64,000 nucleotides of DNA from CAKSNH01 sp964422725 (GTDB taxonomy: Bacteria; Bacillota; Clostridia; UBA1381), in assembly GCA_964422725.1 (NCBI GenBank), contig CAYRCC010000003.1:1-64000 (forward strand), given 5' to 3'. Numbering within the stretch: the first letter of the stretch is position 1; each line of letters begins with the position of its first letter. Positions 19,138-28,502 of this stretch are shown here, in pieces. The position numbers were made by a program, and so were the translations under genes. Below the pieces are notes generated by a model that worked only from the letters and a program-made list of their open reading frames with translations, was not told the DNA's origin and searched no databases.

Positions 19138-20004
19138 TCAATCCTCCTCATCTGCGGTATCTTGAGAAACGAGTGCAACAAATGCACGATCTATGGGCAA
19201 ATCTAAGGATTTCTGAGCCAATTCATACGATGGTATATTATCTAATAAGCCTTCATTTAAAATCATATCATTATTTCGTAATGTTCTTTCTACCGATTTA
19301 AACCACCTTAAATCTTCAAATTCGCTTATACCCTCTTTTTTTAATGTTTCAAATGTATATATCAATGTAGGCACAATAAGCATTGAGTGTAAAACCGGAA
19401 GCATAGACGGTATTCCCGTAAGTATTTTATAATTCTCAAAGCTTCTGTTACACAAAGTAATAGCAATCTTTTCACCTGTTATATCAATTTTCATACTGTC
19501 ATCAACATCTTCGGCACACCTGCAAATCGTAAAAATAGACGGTATCTTGGACAGTTCTTCTACTTCTTTCGTTATTTCAATATTTACTTGTCCGCCAATT
19601 GCTATAATATTACCTCTGTTAAGCAAAAAACTCATACCATCGTAATCTTCGTTAAATGCACTGTTATAATATTCCGATATTATATTTTTTGCAATAATAA
19701 AAGCACATACGGTCACTTTTCCGTTTAATTTATGTTCAGGGATATTCTTTTTTATTTCATATTCGTCTGTTCTAATTACCGTTCTATACGATGTATGCGG
19801 ACATTCAATATGTATAACATATTCTGCAAATCCATCAGCAATCAATTGTTCTATTTCGTTATTTATTAGCTTTAAAGATATAAAAAAGCAAATTTCTCTC
19901 ATACCTTTGGTCACTTGTAAATCCATATCAAAACTACTGTTTATATAGTCACTCGTCGTATCCGAAAGAACCGGATAAGGGTATAATCTATGACGTATAT
20001 CCAT
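19138..20004 (-). CDS. middle gene of putative defence operon, function unknown
   Basis: The 288-residue protein is not one I recognise. It begins MDIRHRLYPYPVLSDTTSDY; the YPYPVL start is a distinctive feature to search with. The rest alternates predicted beta strands and helices, with no signal peptide or membrane helix. The acidic tail ends DTADEED. Its start overlaps the end of the ATPase gene by 17 bp, and the next gene starts 3 bases after its stop. This tight packing implies a stoichiometric complex or a shared pathway. It may be an adaptor or substrate-recognition subunit; that is inference. Confidence 0.6.
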   Translation of the reverse strand: MDIRHRLYPYPVLSDTTSDYINSSFDMDLQVTKGMREICFFISLKLINNEIEQLIADGFAEYVIHIECPHTSYRTVIRTDEYEIKKNIPEHKLNGKVTVCAFIIAKNIISEYYNSAFNEDYDGMSFLLNRGNIIAIGGQVNIEITKEVEELSKIPSIFTICRCAEDVDDSMKIDITGEKIAITLCNRSFENYKILTGIPSMLPVLHSMLIVPTLIYTFETLKKEGISEFEDLRWFKSVERTLRNNDMILNEGLLDNIPSYELAQKSLDLPIDRAFVALVSQDTADEED

Positions 20005-21940
20005 ATAATTTCACCTCCAACGAACATTCTTCAGCATACTCTAGCTGAAAAGAAATTTTATTCCTTTTATTCCGCTCAATATTGTTCATAAAAATTTTAT
20101 TACTATTACAACGCAATGCTATATTATTATCAAGATCGGTTGCATTGACAACCGCAACTTTTATATTTTTTTGTTCACCTGAAAGACTAATCTGTAAATA
20201 TCCTTTTCCTGTATTCTTTTTAGGTACAAATATCAATGTATATACATTATTTATTCTATCCGAAACAAAAAGTCTCACAGACATTGTTCCTATGTGTGTT
20301 ATTCTACTCTCGTCAAAAAAATCACCGTAATTCGCAGAAAATGCATTTTCACCTGTATTATGTGTTCCGGAATTATCACCTTCATCATTTCCGAAACCCG
20401 TTCCGGTATGTGACAAATTATTTTCATCGTCATAAGTATTCTTTGAGCCTATATCACCGTAAGATTTATCAAATTCATCAATATCCGGTTCTTCGGGATA
20501 TTCCGATTCCCCATCTAAAAGTGCCTCGTATCCCATTTGTTCTTTTTCTAATTTTGATACATTTATTTCAATATTACTCGTATGGTTGCTTATTGCTTCT
20601 TCTTTACTCATATTATCGGTATTGATAGTTTCCAAATCAGCAAAAAACTCACCCATACCTTCCGCATCAATTTCATCAACAGTAGTTTTCTTTCCAAGGT
20701 CAATTACTGCATTCTTTACAAATTTATACAACATAGATATATTGTTTTTAGCTTTAACCTTAGAGTCCCGACTATGCCGTTCCGGCTCCCATTTGTTATG
20801 CTGCGGATTTTCCATATCTCTAAAATACTCATTTATACATTCGTCTTTCAATATACATATACCCGCGAACTGAATTGTACCGGAAATATTTGCTTTGTCA
20901 AATATTTTCATTCCGTTTTTGCGGCACATCATTACTTTGCGGTGAAGATTTTGATTTATAAGAATACGAAGTTCTATTGTCCCTAAATCATCAAATTTAT
21001 GTTCAATCACAGTAGATTTTTCATCTGTGAGAACTTGATAATAATTGTATGCAATCGGTGCTATATCTTTATACATACCTATTATTTCACCAAGATTGCT
21101 TGAACTTATTTCTGTTCCGTCTATTTTTACTATAAGTTCATTATTAAATATAGCTATAAGAAAATCTTCAAGCAATGAATTTATTATTTCAGATTTCCAT
21201 TCGGCACTTTTATCGAATCCCAATACAAAAATATCAGTGCCAAAAGTATCTCTTGTATAATTCGGATCAATAGAACGACATTCCCGCAACGGATTGTTTT
21301 TCTTATCAGCACTGTAATAACCTGTTCCCGAAGTAATACTGTCCTTATCCTTAAAAAAACCTTTTTCTCTAAAAGATACAAGCTTTGCTATACCTTGAAA
21401 GGCTGATAAACCGTCAATATCTTTTGTCGCATAAAACAACGTTCTGATATCAGAACATGCAAAAGGTGCCGCTTTTCCGATTCCAAAACTTCCGCCGGAC
21501 GAACCCTCTTTATCGGAAACTCCGGCAGCTTTAACAAGATTATGCCAAGGCGTATTATATTCCTTATCCGAACCTTTCAATCCCGTTGTATTGTAGTCGC
21601 TTATTCTTAGAATATTGATAGATTTATTTTCAATTACCGTCTTTGCTTTCTTAAAAAAATTTATTGTTTTTCTGTTATTTTGCTCAGTCCAAAAATCCAG
21701 GCAAGAACTAATTGCATCGTGTAAGGTATTATAGTCGGGAATCTCTCTGCTATCAAGTGAAAAGCATGAAAATTCAACAATAACAGGCTTATTTATATCA
21801 GCTCTTGCATCCATGGAATTTTGACATATCTCTCTTGCCAATGACCGATATGGTGAACCCTTGAATGTTTCTATTCCGGCTTCGCCTATACCGATAACCG
21901 TACCGTAATTGTTACTTGGAAAAATCCAATTATTAGCCAT
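19988..21940 (-). CDS. GHKL (MutL/Hsp90-like) ATPase, first gene of putative defence operon
   Basis: The 650-residue protein has an N-terminal GHKL ATP-binding fold. The N-box is AREICQNSMDA (Glu37, Asn41). A degenerate G1 box is ISDYNTTG (Asp115). The glycine-rich lid is GGSFGIGKAAPF (about 149-160). A transducer-like region follows to about residue 400 (PQHNKWEPERH), then an acidic low-complexity stretch (about 465-545) and a C-terminal beta-rich domain. Similar MutL/MORC-type ATPases occur in prokaryotic defence and restriction-like operons (published work on MutL homologues in restriction-modification systems). ATG 21940 is preceded by GAAAGGAT; an in-frame TTG at 21958 is less likely. 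It is the promoter-proximal gene and overlaps the next gene by 17 bp. Confidence 0.75.
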   Translation of the reverse strand: MANNWIFPSNNYGTVIGIGEAGIETFKGSPYRSLAREICQNSMDARADINKPVIVEFSCFSLDSREIPDYNTLHDAISSCLDFWTEQNNRKTINFFKKAKTVIENKSINILRISDYNTTGLKGSDKEYNTPWHNLVKAAGVSDKEGSSGGSFGIGKAAPFACSDIRTLFYATKDIDGLSAFQGIAKLVSFREKGFFKDKDSITSGTGYYSADKKNNPLRECRSIDPNYTRDTFGTDIFVLGFDKSAEWKSEIINSLLEDFLIAIFNNELIVKIDGTEISSSNLGEIIGMYKDIAPIAYNYYQVLTDEKSTVIEHKFDDLGTIELRILINQNLHRKVMMCRKNGMKIFDKANISGTIQFAGICILKDECINEYFRDMENPQHNKWEPERHSRDSKVKAKNNISMLYKFVKNAVIDLGKKTTVDEIDAEGMGEFFADLETINTDNMSKEEAISNHTSNIEINVSKLEKEQMGYEALLDGESEYPEEPDIDEFDKSYGDIGSKNTYDDENNLSHTGTGFGNDEGDNSGTHNTGENAFSANYGDFFDESRITHIGTMSVRLFVSDRINNVYTLIFVPKKNTGKGYLQISLSGEQKNIKVAVVNATDLDNNIALRCNSNKIFMNNIERNKRNKISFQLEYAEECSLEVKLYGYTS

Positions 21941-22018
21941 TGTAGTATATCCTTTCAATTCATTTATAAATCAATCTTATCAATATATTACATCAAATAA
22001 TAAACTTATCCAATGTAT

Positions 22019-22047
22019 ATTATACATTATTCGCCCGCAAATTTCAA
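22019..22047 (-). promoter_or_regulatory. promoter of the three-gene GHKL operon
   Basis: On the minus strand TTGAAA (22047-22042), a 17-bp spacer and TATAAT (22024-22019). The predicted start near 22012 leaves a leader of about 72 bases before ATG 21940. Confidence 0.65.
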
Positions 22048-22167
22048 TATTTTCTGCCAAAAATGCACAAATTTTTACCAAAACGTAAAAAAACACCCAA
22101 AACCGAAGTCTTAAGTATCATCTAACTTATTCAACAATTCCGACCGTGAATTTTGATTTATATTAAG

Positions 22168-22196
22168 TTGACTTTTCAGACATAATTGTGTATAAT
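22168..22196 (+). promoter_or_regulatory. promoter upstream of flavodoxin-ferredoxin gene
   Basis: TTGACT (22168-22173), 17 bp, TATAAT (22191-22196). It reads rightward into a leader of about 270 bases before the gene at 22473. Confidence 0.7.
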
Positions 22197-22221
22197 GAAA
22201 ATAATACGATTATGAATACAA

Positions 22222-22323
22222 GAGGTGTCAGTCTTTCGAGTACGAGGTAGGAGTTATTCCGCTCAAAGAGTGAACGACATCTTTTATCTGACAAAACCAT
22301 TATACATCATTTTGATGTATAAT
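22222..22323 (+). ncRNA. candidate structured leader or small RNA
   Basis: Downstream of a strong promoter, TGTCAG (22226-22231) can pair with CTGACA (22288-22293) to close a domain of about 68 bases. A perfect 11-bp hairpin follows: ATTATACATCA at 22299-22309 with TGATGTATAAT at 22313-22323, loop TTT. No start codon with a ribosome binding site is evident in this stretch. It does not match a riboswitch class I know. It could be a regulatory leader of the flavodoxin-ferredoxin gene or an independent small RNA. Confidence 0.35.
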
Positions 22324-22472
22324 TAAACAGTTAATTTTGGGAGATAGGCTCCTTTATCAACCTAAATATATTATACAAGGGATATATTACTCAAATGCTT
22401 CATATGCAACAAAAATTTTCGGATAGAAGTTTTGAATTATTGCATAAAGCGATTTGTGCGGAGAAATAGAAA

Positions 22473-23231
22473 ATGTTAGGGATATATTTGAGCGGAACAG
22501 GGAATACAAAATATTGTATGGATTTGTTGGTTAAAGGTTTGGAATCAGATGCTGTGGTAATGTCTTTGGACAATCCTGATTTGGTAAAGGAAATAGAGTC
22601 CAACGACGTAATTTTCTTGGGGTATGCTACGCAGTTTTCCAATTCTCCCTATATGGTAAGAGATTTTATACATAAAAATTCAGCTTTATGGAAGGGAAAA
22701 TATGTTTTTTGTATGGCAACAATGGGAGCTTTCAGCGGAGATGGTGCCGGTTGCACGGCAAGAATCTTAAAAAAATACGGAGCTCATATTCTTGGCGGAC
22801 TTCATGTACGTATGCCGGATTCTGTATGTGACAGTAAGCTGTTAAAAAAATCCGTGGCAGAAAACCGAGAAATAGTTGCCATGGCAACAAAGAAGATTGA
22901 GCAAACAGTTGTAAGTATAAAAAACGGCAAATATCCTAAGGACGGAATAACATTCTTTGCTCATATTGCGGGACTGTTGGGGCAGCGTTTATGGTTTTAT
23001 AATAAAACTACGGGATATTCCAACAACCTAAAAATACATGAAACGTGTGTTGGCTGTGGATTGTGTGTGAAGTCCTGTCCTATGAAAAATTTGTCGATTA
23101 GTGATGGAAAAGCAGTGTCCGGCGATAAATGCACCATGTGCTACTCATGTATTAGCAAATGTCCTCATAAAGCAATAACTTTACTTGGGAAAGAGGTAAA
23201 AGAACAGTGTTGTCTGGATAAATATTTATAA
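22473..23231 (+). CDS. EFR1-type flavodoxin / 2[4Fe-4S] ferredoxin protein
   Basis: The 252-residue protein fuses an N-terminal flavodoxin-like domain (about 1-160) to a C-terminal 8-iron ferredoxin. The FMN-loop motif is SGTGNTKY near the start. The two cluster motifs are CVGCGLCVKSCP (about 191-202) and CTMCYSCISKCP (about 218-229). This EFR1-type layout is common in anaerobic Clostridia and is expected to pass electrons between FMN and iron-sulfur clusters in the cytosol. Its partner is not known. GGAGAAA lies about 8 bases before the ATG. A terminator follows at 23323. Confidence 0.85.
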   Translation: MLGIYLSGTGNTKYCMDLLVKGLESDAVVMSLDNPDLVKEIESNDVIFLGYATQFSNSPYMVRDFIHKNSALWKGKYVFCMATMGAFSGDGAGCTARILKKYGAHILGGLHVRMPDSVCDSKLLKKSVAENREIVAMATKKIEQTVVSIKNGKYPKDGITFFAHIAGLLGQRLWFYNKTTGYSNNLKIHETCVGCGLCVKSCPMKNLSISDGKAVSGDKCTMCYSCISKCPHKAITLLGKEVKEQCCLDKYL

Positions 23232-23322
23232 ATTTTGCGTTCTTATTGCTCTATCTATCAGAATTGTAGTATATAGATAGATTAAGAACAGCTTTCGCCC
23301 GACAGTACAGAACATTTGATGT

Positions 23323-23358
23323 GCGGATTACTAAGAATTAGTAAATCCGCTCTTTTTA
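23323..23358 (+). terminator. terminator after flavodoxin-ferredoxin gene
   Basis: GCGGATT-ACTAA pairs with TTAGT-AAATCCGC across a 3-base loop (23323-23350, one bulge), followed by TCTTTTTAT. Confidence 0.75.
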
Positions 23359-23436
23359 TATTAAGCTTATACTGATTTGAATTTAGAGCTCAGTAATGTT
23401 GCTGTATGGCTTGATAAAATTAATAAGTAATATATA

Positions 23437-23466
23437 TTGATTTCAGTTGATGGACTATGATATAAT
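23437..23466 (+). promoter_or_regulatory. promoter of secreted Ig-like protein gene
   Basis: TTGATT (23437-23442), 18 bp, TATAAT (23461-23466), about 70 bases before the ribosome binding site GGGAGG of the gene at 23544. Confidence 0.6.
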
Positions 23467-23543
23467 ATGTAGTAGTATACATATTCATACGGCTATGTCC
23501 GAAATCAGATTTACTGTTTTCAAAATGCAGGGAGGTATTTATT

Positions 23544-25805
23544 ATGAAAGTAAAAGGTAAATTTTTAGCGTTTGCACTTGCGTGTCTTATGGTTTTTGTG
23601 CAGCTGCCGTCTGCGGTGTTTGCCGCTGAAACGACGAACACACTGACTCCCGATACCTTAAAAAAAGGCAAGGTTGGCGAATACTATTCGGTGAATTTTG
23701 AATTTAGCGGCACTCCGTCATCTAACAGCTGGTATATCGTCGGCGAACTTCCGTCGGGATTGACATTGGGAGCACAACATTCTTCCGATCACCCAACAAT
23801 TTCGGGAACTCCGACAGAAGCGGGAAGTTATACATTTACAATGCAGGCAAAAAACAGAATCGGCATAGATCAGCTCGTAACACCTATTGAGAAAACCTAC
23901 ACATTGGTGATTGACCCGAGAGATCCTTTGGAAATCGGGAGAGATTCTTTGTGGCACGGAAACGTAAATGCACAATATTCCTGTACGGTTTACACACGTG
24001 ACACAGACGATATCGTTACGTGGAGTATGTCAGCCGCTGACGGCGAAACGTTGCCCGATGGACTATCAATTAACGCGGAAAGCGGCGAAATTACTTGGGA
24101 AAATCCGGTTGCCGGAAAATATAACCTTAAAGTTACGGCAACGCGCGACGAAGAGTCTGTTTCAAAAGTGCTGAAGCTTATCATTGAGCCTGAGGAAGGC
24201 TGCAAACATACAAGTGCGGCAAAGACAGAACGAAAAGCCGCAACATGCCGGCAGAACGGATTAATTGATTATTGGTATTGCGATGACTGCGAATACTATT
24301 TTCTTGACGAGGAATGTAAAAATCAAACTTGGCGTGATTTAGATGAGCTTTATACCGTGGCTTTCCATTCGGACAAAAACAACGACGGCAAATGCGATAC
24401 TTGCGGTAAAGCAATGCCGATTTTCAAAAAAGTCGAGAATGCAGATGATGTAACAAGCGGCGGTATGTATCTTGCCGTATCGAAAATCGGTGATAAATAT
24501 TACACATTGAAAGTTCCCGAAGAAGAATATGTGCAAAAAATCGAGGCGGCGGAGGTAACTCAAAACGCCGACGGTACATTTGATTATTTTGAACCGGATA
24601 CCGGTGTTATGATACTTAAGTCCGAGTTTGCCGCAGAATGCGGCGACCTTGATGCCGGATTGCCGCGCTACAGCTTGAGTACGGTTGTTCACAACATACC
24701 TTACGGATTGCAAAGTGACGGCAACAGCATTATGATGTATTCGTACGAAAAAAGCAAATACGGTTATCGCATAAATATTGAATCGGACAAAACGGCAAGT
24801 ATTGCATCGGTCTATTCCGAATATTGGAATACGGCGAGCGAGGGCGGAAATGACGGAGTTTTGAGTGCATACGAAGAAACAACGGACGGTATTGCAAAGC
24901 AGTATTTCTCATTTGCGACAAGCGATACTTTGACTCCGAACTCAATTGAGCTTTACAAATTAACCTATGTCGGTGAAACTAACGGGAATAATTATACACT
25001 TTCCGATGCACAAAGTATGGTTACGATAAATAATGAGTTTACCTGTGTCGACAGTGCCGAAAGCAAAAGCCTTTCAACGGTCGGCGGAATCAGTGAGGCG
25101 GTAAAAGCAAGTTATGTTGAAGATGTGATTTCAAACCAAACAGACATAACCGGTAATATTTATGCAAAAACCTATGCGGATATCAACTTAAAGAGCGAGG
25201 AAAGCGCGCTTAATGAGTGGAACGAAACCGCAATAAATTCACTTGTTTACGAAATAATTCCGAAACTTGAAATCAAAGGTGAAAATACCGAAAAGCCTTT
25301 GGTTTACGAAATCAGTGACGAAAATTTCGACGGTTCGGAAATGACGGTATCGTTGTGTGTAGGAAATATGACTCCGAAACAGATTATTCACCACAAATCA
25401 GACGGTACCAAAGAGTATTTTTATAATGAATATTCCGAACAAGTAAAAAAAGGCGCAAAAAGTTTTGTTCTTGACAATAATTACAGCAACAAGGGAAATT
25501 TTGTGACTTTCACAGTGGATTCGTTTTCCGATATCGAAATCCTCGCTACCGCAAACGAAATAAGCTGTGCAGACGGAACGTTAAAAGTTACCGTCAGAAA
25601 TGCGGGAGATTATACACTTGTCTTGGCAAACTATGACGACGAGCTGACCGATGTTAAAGTGCTCACTCAGACACTTACGAACGGCAAAAACGAAATAGCA
25701 AGTCTTGACGGGTTTGTGTTGAAAAACGGAAGTAAAATATTCCTTTGGAATGACCTCAAACAAATCAAACCTGTTTGCGAGGCATACGATGTGGTTCTTG
25801 AATAA
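23544..25805 (+). CDS. secreted protein with putative-Ig (He_PIG-type) repeats and shared C-terminal module
   Basis: The 753-residue protein has a signal peptide (about 1-28, ending VFAAE). Two putative-Ig repeats follow (about 32-115 and 125-215), with signatures such as GELPSGLTLG and ISGTPTEAGSYTFT. A Cys/His-rich segment lies at about 220-290 (CKHTSAAKT, CDDCEYYF, CDTCGKAMP), like repeats seen in other Clostridia surface proteins. A large domain of unknown function spans about 290-660. The C-terminal module (about 665-753) ends SKIFLWNDLKQIKPVC. There is no catalytic signature. Codon usage is more GC-rich than in the secreted-protein operon at 3.4-18 kb. Confidence 0.7.
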   Translation: MKVKGKFLAFALACLMVFVQLPSAVFAAETTNTLTPDTLKKGKVGEYYSVNFEFSGTPSSNSWYIVGELPSGLTLGAQHSSDHPTISGTPTEAGSYTFTMQAKNRIGIDQLVTPIEKTYTLVIDPRDPLEIGRDSLWHGNVNAQYSCTVYTRDTDDIVTWSMSAADGETLPDGLSINAESGEITWENPVAGKYNLKVTATRDEESVSKVLKLIIEPEEGCKHTSAAKTERKAATCRQNGLIDYWYCDDCEYYFLDEECKNQTWRDLDELYTVAFHSDKNNDGKCDTCGKAMPIFKKVENADDVTSGGMYLAVSKIGDKYYTLKVPEEEYVQKIEAAEVTQNADGTFDYFEPDTGVMILKSEFAAECGDLDAGLPRYSLSTVVHNIPYGLQSDGNSIMMYSYEKSKYGYRINIESDKTASIASVYSEYWNTASEGGNDGVLSAYEETTDGIAKQYFSFATSDTLTPNSIELYKLTYVGETNGNNYTLSDAQSMVTINNEFTCVDSAESKSLSTVGGISEAVKASYVEDVISNQTDITGNIYAKTYADINLKSEESALNEWNETAINSLVYEIIPKLEIKGENTEKPLVYEISDENFDGSEMTVSLCVGNMTPKQIIHHKSDGTKEYFYNEYSEQVKKGAKSFVLDNNYSNKGNFVTFTVDSFSDIEILATANEISCADGTLKVTVRNAGDYTLVLANYDDELTDVKVLTQTLTNGKNEIASLDGFVLKNGSKIFLWNDLKQIKPVCEAYDVVLE

Positions 25806-25840
25806 CAGAATATGATAATTAACCGCAATAGCGGTGTTGA

Positions 25841-25869
25841 GGCTGTCGGCAAAATGTCGGCAGCCTTTT
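25841..25869 (+). terminator. terminator after secreted Ig-like protein gene
   Basis: GGCTGTCGGC (25841-25850) pairs with GTCGGCAGCC (25856-25865) with two G-U pairs, followed by TTTT. A second inverted pair, ACGTGATTTT / AAAATCACGT (25873-25882, 25912-25921), follows before the convergent feoB gene. Nothing else is visible in 25870-26062. Confidence 0.65.
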
Positions 25870-26062
25870 AAAACGTGATTTTTATTATTTTTCCGAGTTT
25901 TGCCGCAAGCGAAAATCACGTGCAAAAAATATCATTGAGTTCTCCTTTGAAATTGGTTTGTATACAATTCTGTTTTATAGGATTTTTCAATATGCTCTAT
26001 TATTATTTTCATTTTTTTGTATGGCTCTATTGTTGGTTACCCTCAACATTTTAGGATAGAAC

Positions 26063-28174
26063 CTACAATATACCGGTACATATTCTCCATATACTTGCCG
26101 TGACAAAGCATATAAGCATACCCGATACGGCAGGCAGTATAATCGACAAAAGCGTCCATTTGATGCTCTGAGTTTCTTTTTTTATCGTCATACACGTAGT
26201 GGAGCACGGCCAATGCATAAGCGAAAACAACAGCATACATACTGCGGTAAGCTCAGTCCAGCCGTTGTCGGCAAGAAGTGAGTGCAGTACGTTTAAATCG
26301 TTCATCTCTGTAAGCACACCGTTTGACATATACGTCATTATGATTATCGGCACGACAATTTCGTTTGCCGGGAAACCCAGTATAAACGCAAGCAGTATTA
26401 CACCGTCAAGACCGAGGTAATATGCAAACGGGTCTAAAAAATCAGATATACAGACAAGCAAACTCGTATCATTGATGTGAATGTTTGCAAAAAGCCATAT
26501 GATAAGTCCGGCAGGTGCGGCAACAGCCGCGGCTCTGCCGAGCACAAACAGCGTTCTGTCAAATACCGAACGTACTATAACCTTGCCGATTTGCGGTCTG
26601 CGGTACGGCGGAAGCTCCAGTGTGAACGAGGACGGTACACCGCGCAAAAGAGTTTTGGACAGTAACCACGATACGAAAAATGTTGCAAGTATCGCAAATA
26701 TTATCAAAGCGGTCAGCATCAGACTCGACAGAACCGTCGCGTGCCAACCGGAAACACCGCCTATAAGAAACATCGCTATGATAGAAATCATAGTAGGAAA
26801 ACGTCCGTTACAGGGAACAAAGCTGTTTGTAAGTATTGCTATAAGTCTTTCGCGCGGCGAGTCGATAATGCGGCAACCGACTATTCCGGCGGCATTACAG
26901 CCGAATCCCATACACATCGTAAGACATTGCTTGCCGCAAGTACACGCTTTTTTAAAATATTTATCCAAATTGAACGCTACACGCGGCAGATATCCGGAAT
27001 CTTCGAGCAATGTGAAAAGCGGAAAAAATATCGCCATAGGCGGCAGCATAACCGCGGTCACCCATGCCAAAACTCTGTATATACCATATACAATCGGCTC
27101 ATATACGATAGACGGAAGATGTATAAATACACAGAATTTCAGCAGATATTTTTCAAATCCGAACAGCACCGCCGACAGTGCCTGTGACGGATAGTTTGCA
27201 CCTGTAACGGTAAGCCACAGTATAAAAAATAGCAGGATTATCATAATCGGAATGCCGAACAGTTTGCTTGTCAGTATTTTGTCAAGGCGGCGGTCACAGC
27301 GGTCGGCGTGTTCATCGGTACGTATTGTGCGTGAGGCGATTTTTTCGGCTGTAATCACAAGCGACGATACGATTTTATCCGAAACGCAAATGTCAGGTGC
27401 AATATATTTTTTGCGTATACTGTCAACAGTGTCACCCGAAATCGGGATTGACGGAATATATTCTGTCAATTCGTCGGCGGCCCCGTCAAGCAGACGCAGT
27501 GCCGCCCAACGGCGGTTTACGGGCAAATCCGGCGGTAAGCGGCGCATTATGTGCAAAACCGCGTTTTCTATTTCATTGCCGTAGCGAACCTCAATTGCTG
27601 TTTTGCCGGGGTTATCCGCAAGCTGTTCGACGGCTTGCATAAGTGCCTCAAGTCCGCGCCCGCTCCTTGCGCTTGTCGGAATTACCGGAACTTTTAATAT
27701 TTTAGACAGCAATTCAAAGTTTATACTGATGTTCTTCTTTTTCGCTTCGTCTATAAGGTTTACACACACCACTGCATTGGGAGTTATCTCCAATGTTTGC
27801 AGTACCAAATTAAGGTTTCTCTCAAGACAACAGGCATCGCATACAACGATAGTAACGTCCGGCTTTGAAAAACATATGAAATCGCGCGCAACCTCCTCCT
27901 CGGGTGAATGTGCCATAAGTGAATATGTACCCGGCAGGTCGGCAAGTACATATTCGCGGTTGCGGCGGATATGTCGTCCGATTGCGGTTGCAACGGTTTT
28001 GCCGGGCCAGTTGCCTGTGTGCTGATTCATACCGGTGAGCGCGTTAAATACGGTGCTTTTGCCGACATTGGGGTTTCCGGCAAGTGCAACCGATATATCG
28101 CAATCGTGCAGATGCTCAATTTTTATATTTCTGTCCGGTGCGCCTTGACCGGTTGACGAAGATGTCAGTCCCAT
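26063..28174 (-). CDS. feoB: ferrous iron transporter FeoB
   Basis: The 703-residue inner-membrane Fe(II) transporter has an N-terminal G domain: G1 GNPNVGKST, G3 region LADLPGTYSL, G4 NLIDEA. A helical regulatory segment follows, then a C-terminal membrane domain with two Gate-type halves (LLEDSGYLPRVAF, GFGCNAAGI, GFPANEIV). Length is near the family norm. ATG 28174 is used because GGAAAGGAC lies about 9 bases upstream; the in-frame sequence further upstream overlaps the feoA region and lacks a site. It lies directly downstream of feoA on the same strand. Confidence 0.95.
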   Translation of the reverse strand: MGLTSSSTGQGAPDRNIKIEHLHDCDISVALAGNPNVGKSTVFNALTGMNQHTGNWPGKTVATAIGRHIRRNREYVLADLPGTYSLMAHSPEEEVARDFICFSKPDVTIVVCDACCLERNLNLVLQTLEITPNAVVCVNLIDEAKKKNISINFELLSKILKVPVIPTSARSGRGLEALMQAVEQLADNPGKTAIEVRYGNEIENAVLHIMRRLPPDLPVNRRWAALRLLDGAADELTEYIPSIPISGDTVDSIRKKYIAPDICVSDKIVSSLVITAEKIASRTIRTDEHADRCDRRLDKILTSKLFGIPIMIILLFFILWLTVTGANYPSQALSAVLFGFEKYLLKFCVFIHLPSIVYEPIVYGIYRVLAWVTAVMLPPMAIFFPLFTLLEDSGYLPRVAFNLDKYFKKACTCGKQCLTMCMGFGCNAAGIVGCRIIDSPRERLIAILTNSFVPCNGRFPTMISIIAMFLIGGVSGWHATVLSSLMLTALIIFAILATFFVSWLLSKTLLRGVPSSFTLELPPYRRPQIGKVIVRSVFDRTLFVLGRAAAVAAPAGLIIWLFANIHINDTSLLVCISDFLDPFAYYLGLDGVILLAFILGFPANEIVVPIIIMTYMSNGVLTEMNDLNVLHSLLADNGWTELTAVCMLLFSLMHWPCSTTCMTIKKETQSIKWTLLSIILPAVSGMLICFVTASIWRICTGIL

Positions 28175-28230
28175 AATTATCAAGTCCTTTCCGTAAATAT
28201 ATGTACGCCGGCTGATGTGCCGGCAGAATA

Positions 28231-28449
28231 TCAGCAAATTACAATATTTGCACAGTCCTCAAGTCTTAGTGCTATAACCGCACCGCGTATTAAGTATGCA
28301 ACAGGGTCGCCGGCGGGGCTTTTCTGTAAACACTGCACTTTCGTGCCTTCGATAAGTCCTATGTCCTGCAAACGCCGTTTCATTGCGCTGTCTGAGTTTA
28401 GCGCGTGTATTCTTGCGGTATGCCCGATCGGCAGAGCCGACAGTGTCAT
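28231..28449 (-). CDS. feoA: ferrous iron transport accessory protein FeoA
   Basis: The 72-residue SH3-like cytosolic protein supports FeoB. Typical features are MKRRLQDIGLIEGTKV and the C-terminal GAVIALRLEDCANI. ATG 28449 is preferred because GGGGGTGA lies 6-7 bases upstream; the in-frame GTG at 28458 falls inside that site. feoB starts 56 bases downstream. A divergent DtxR/MntR-type regulator gene lies upstream and shares the control region. Confidence 0.93.
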   Translation of the reverse strand: MTLSALPIGHTARIHALNSDSAMKRRLQDIGLIEGTKVQCLQKSPAGDPVAYLIRGAVIALRLEDCANIVIC

Positions 28450-28481
28450 AATTATCACCCCCGTTTAATAAATTATTGACG

Positions 28482-28502
28482 TAAGCAAACTTTATTTGCT
28501 TA
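28482..28502. promoter_or_regulatory. palindromic operator candidate between feoA and regulator
   Basis: TAAGCAAA (28482-28489) and TTTGCTTA (28495-28502) form a perfect 8-bp inverted repeat with a 5-base spacer, in the 106-bp gap between divergent feoA and the DtxR-type gene. It is the expected place and size for a DtxR/MntR-family dimer site. The sequence is not the classical DtxR box. Confidence 0.55.

Noticed and set aside
20236..20986. Plus-strand frames opposite the GHKL ATPase gene
   Set aside because: They are rich in Phe, Tyr, His and Leu as expected for the complement of the ATPase coding strand; the ATPase motifs are clear on the minus strand.
26481..27194. Plus-strand frame of 237 codons inside feoB
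   Set aside because: FeoB is unambiguous on the minus strand; the other frame has no domain and no start signals.
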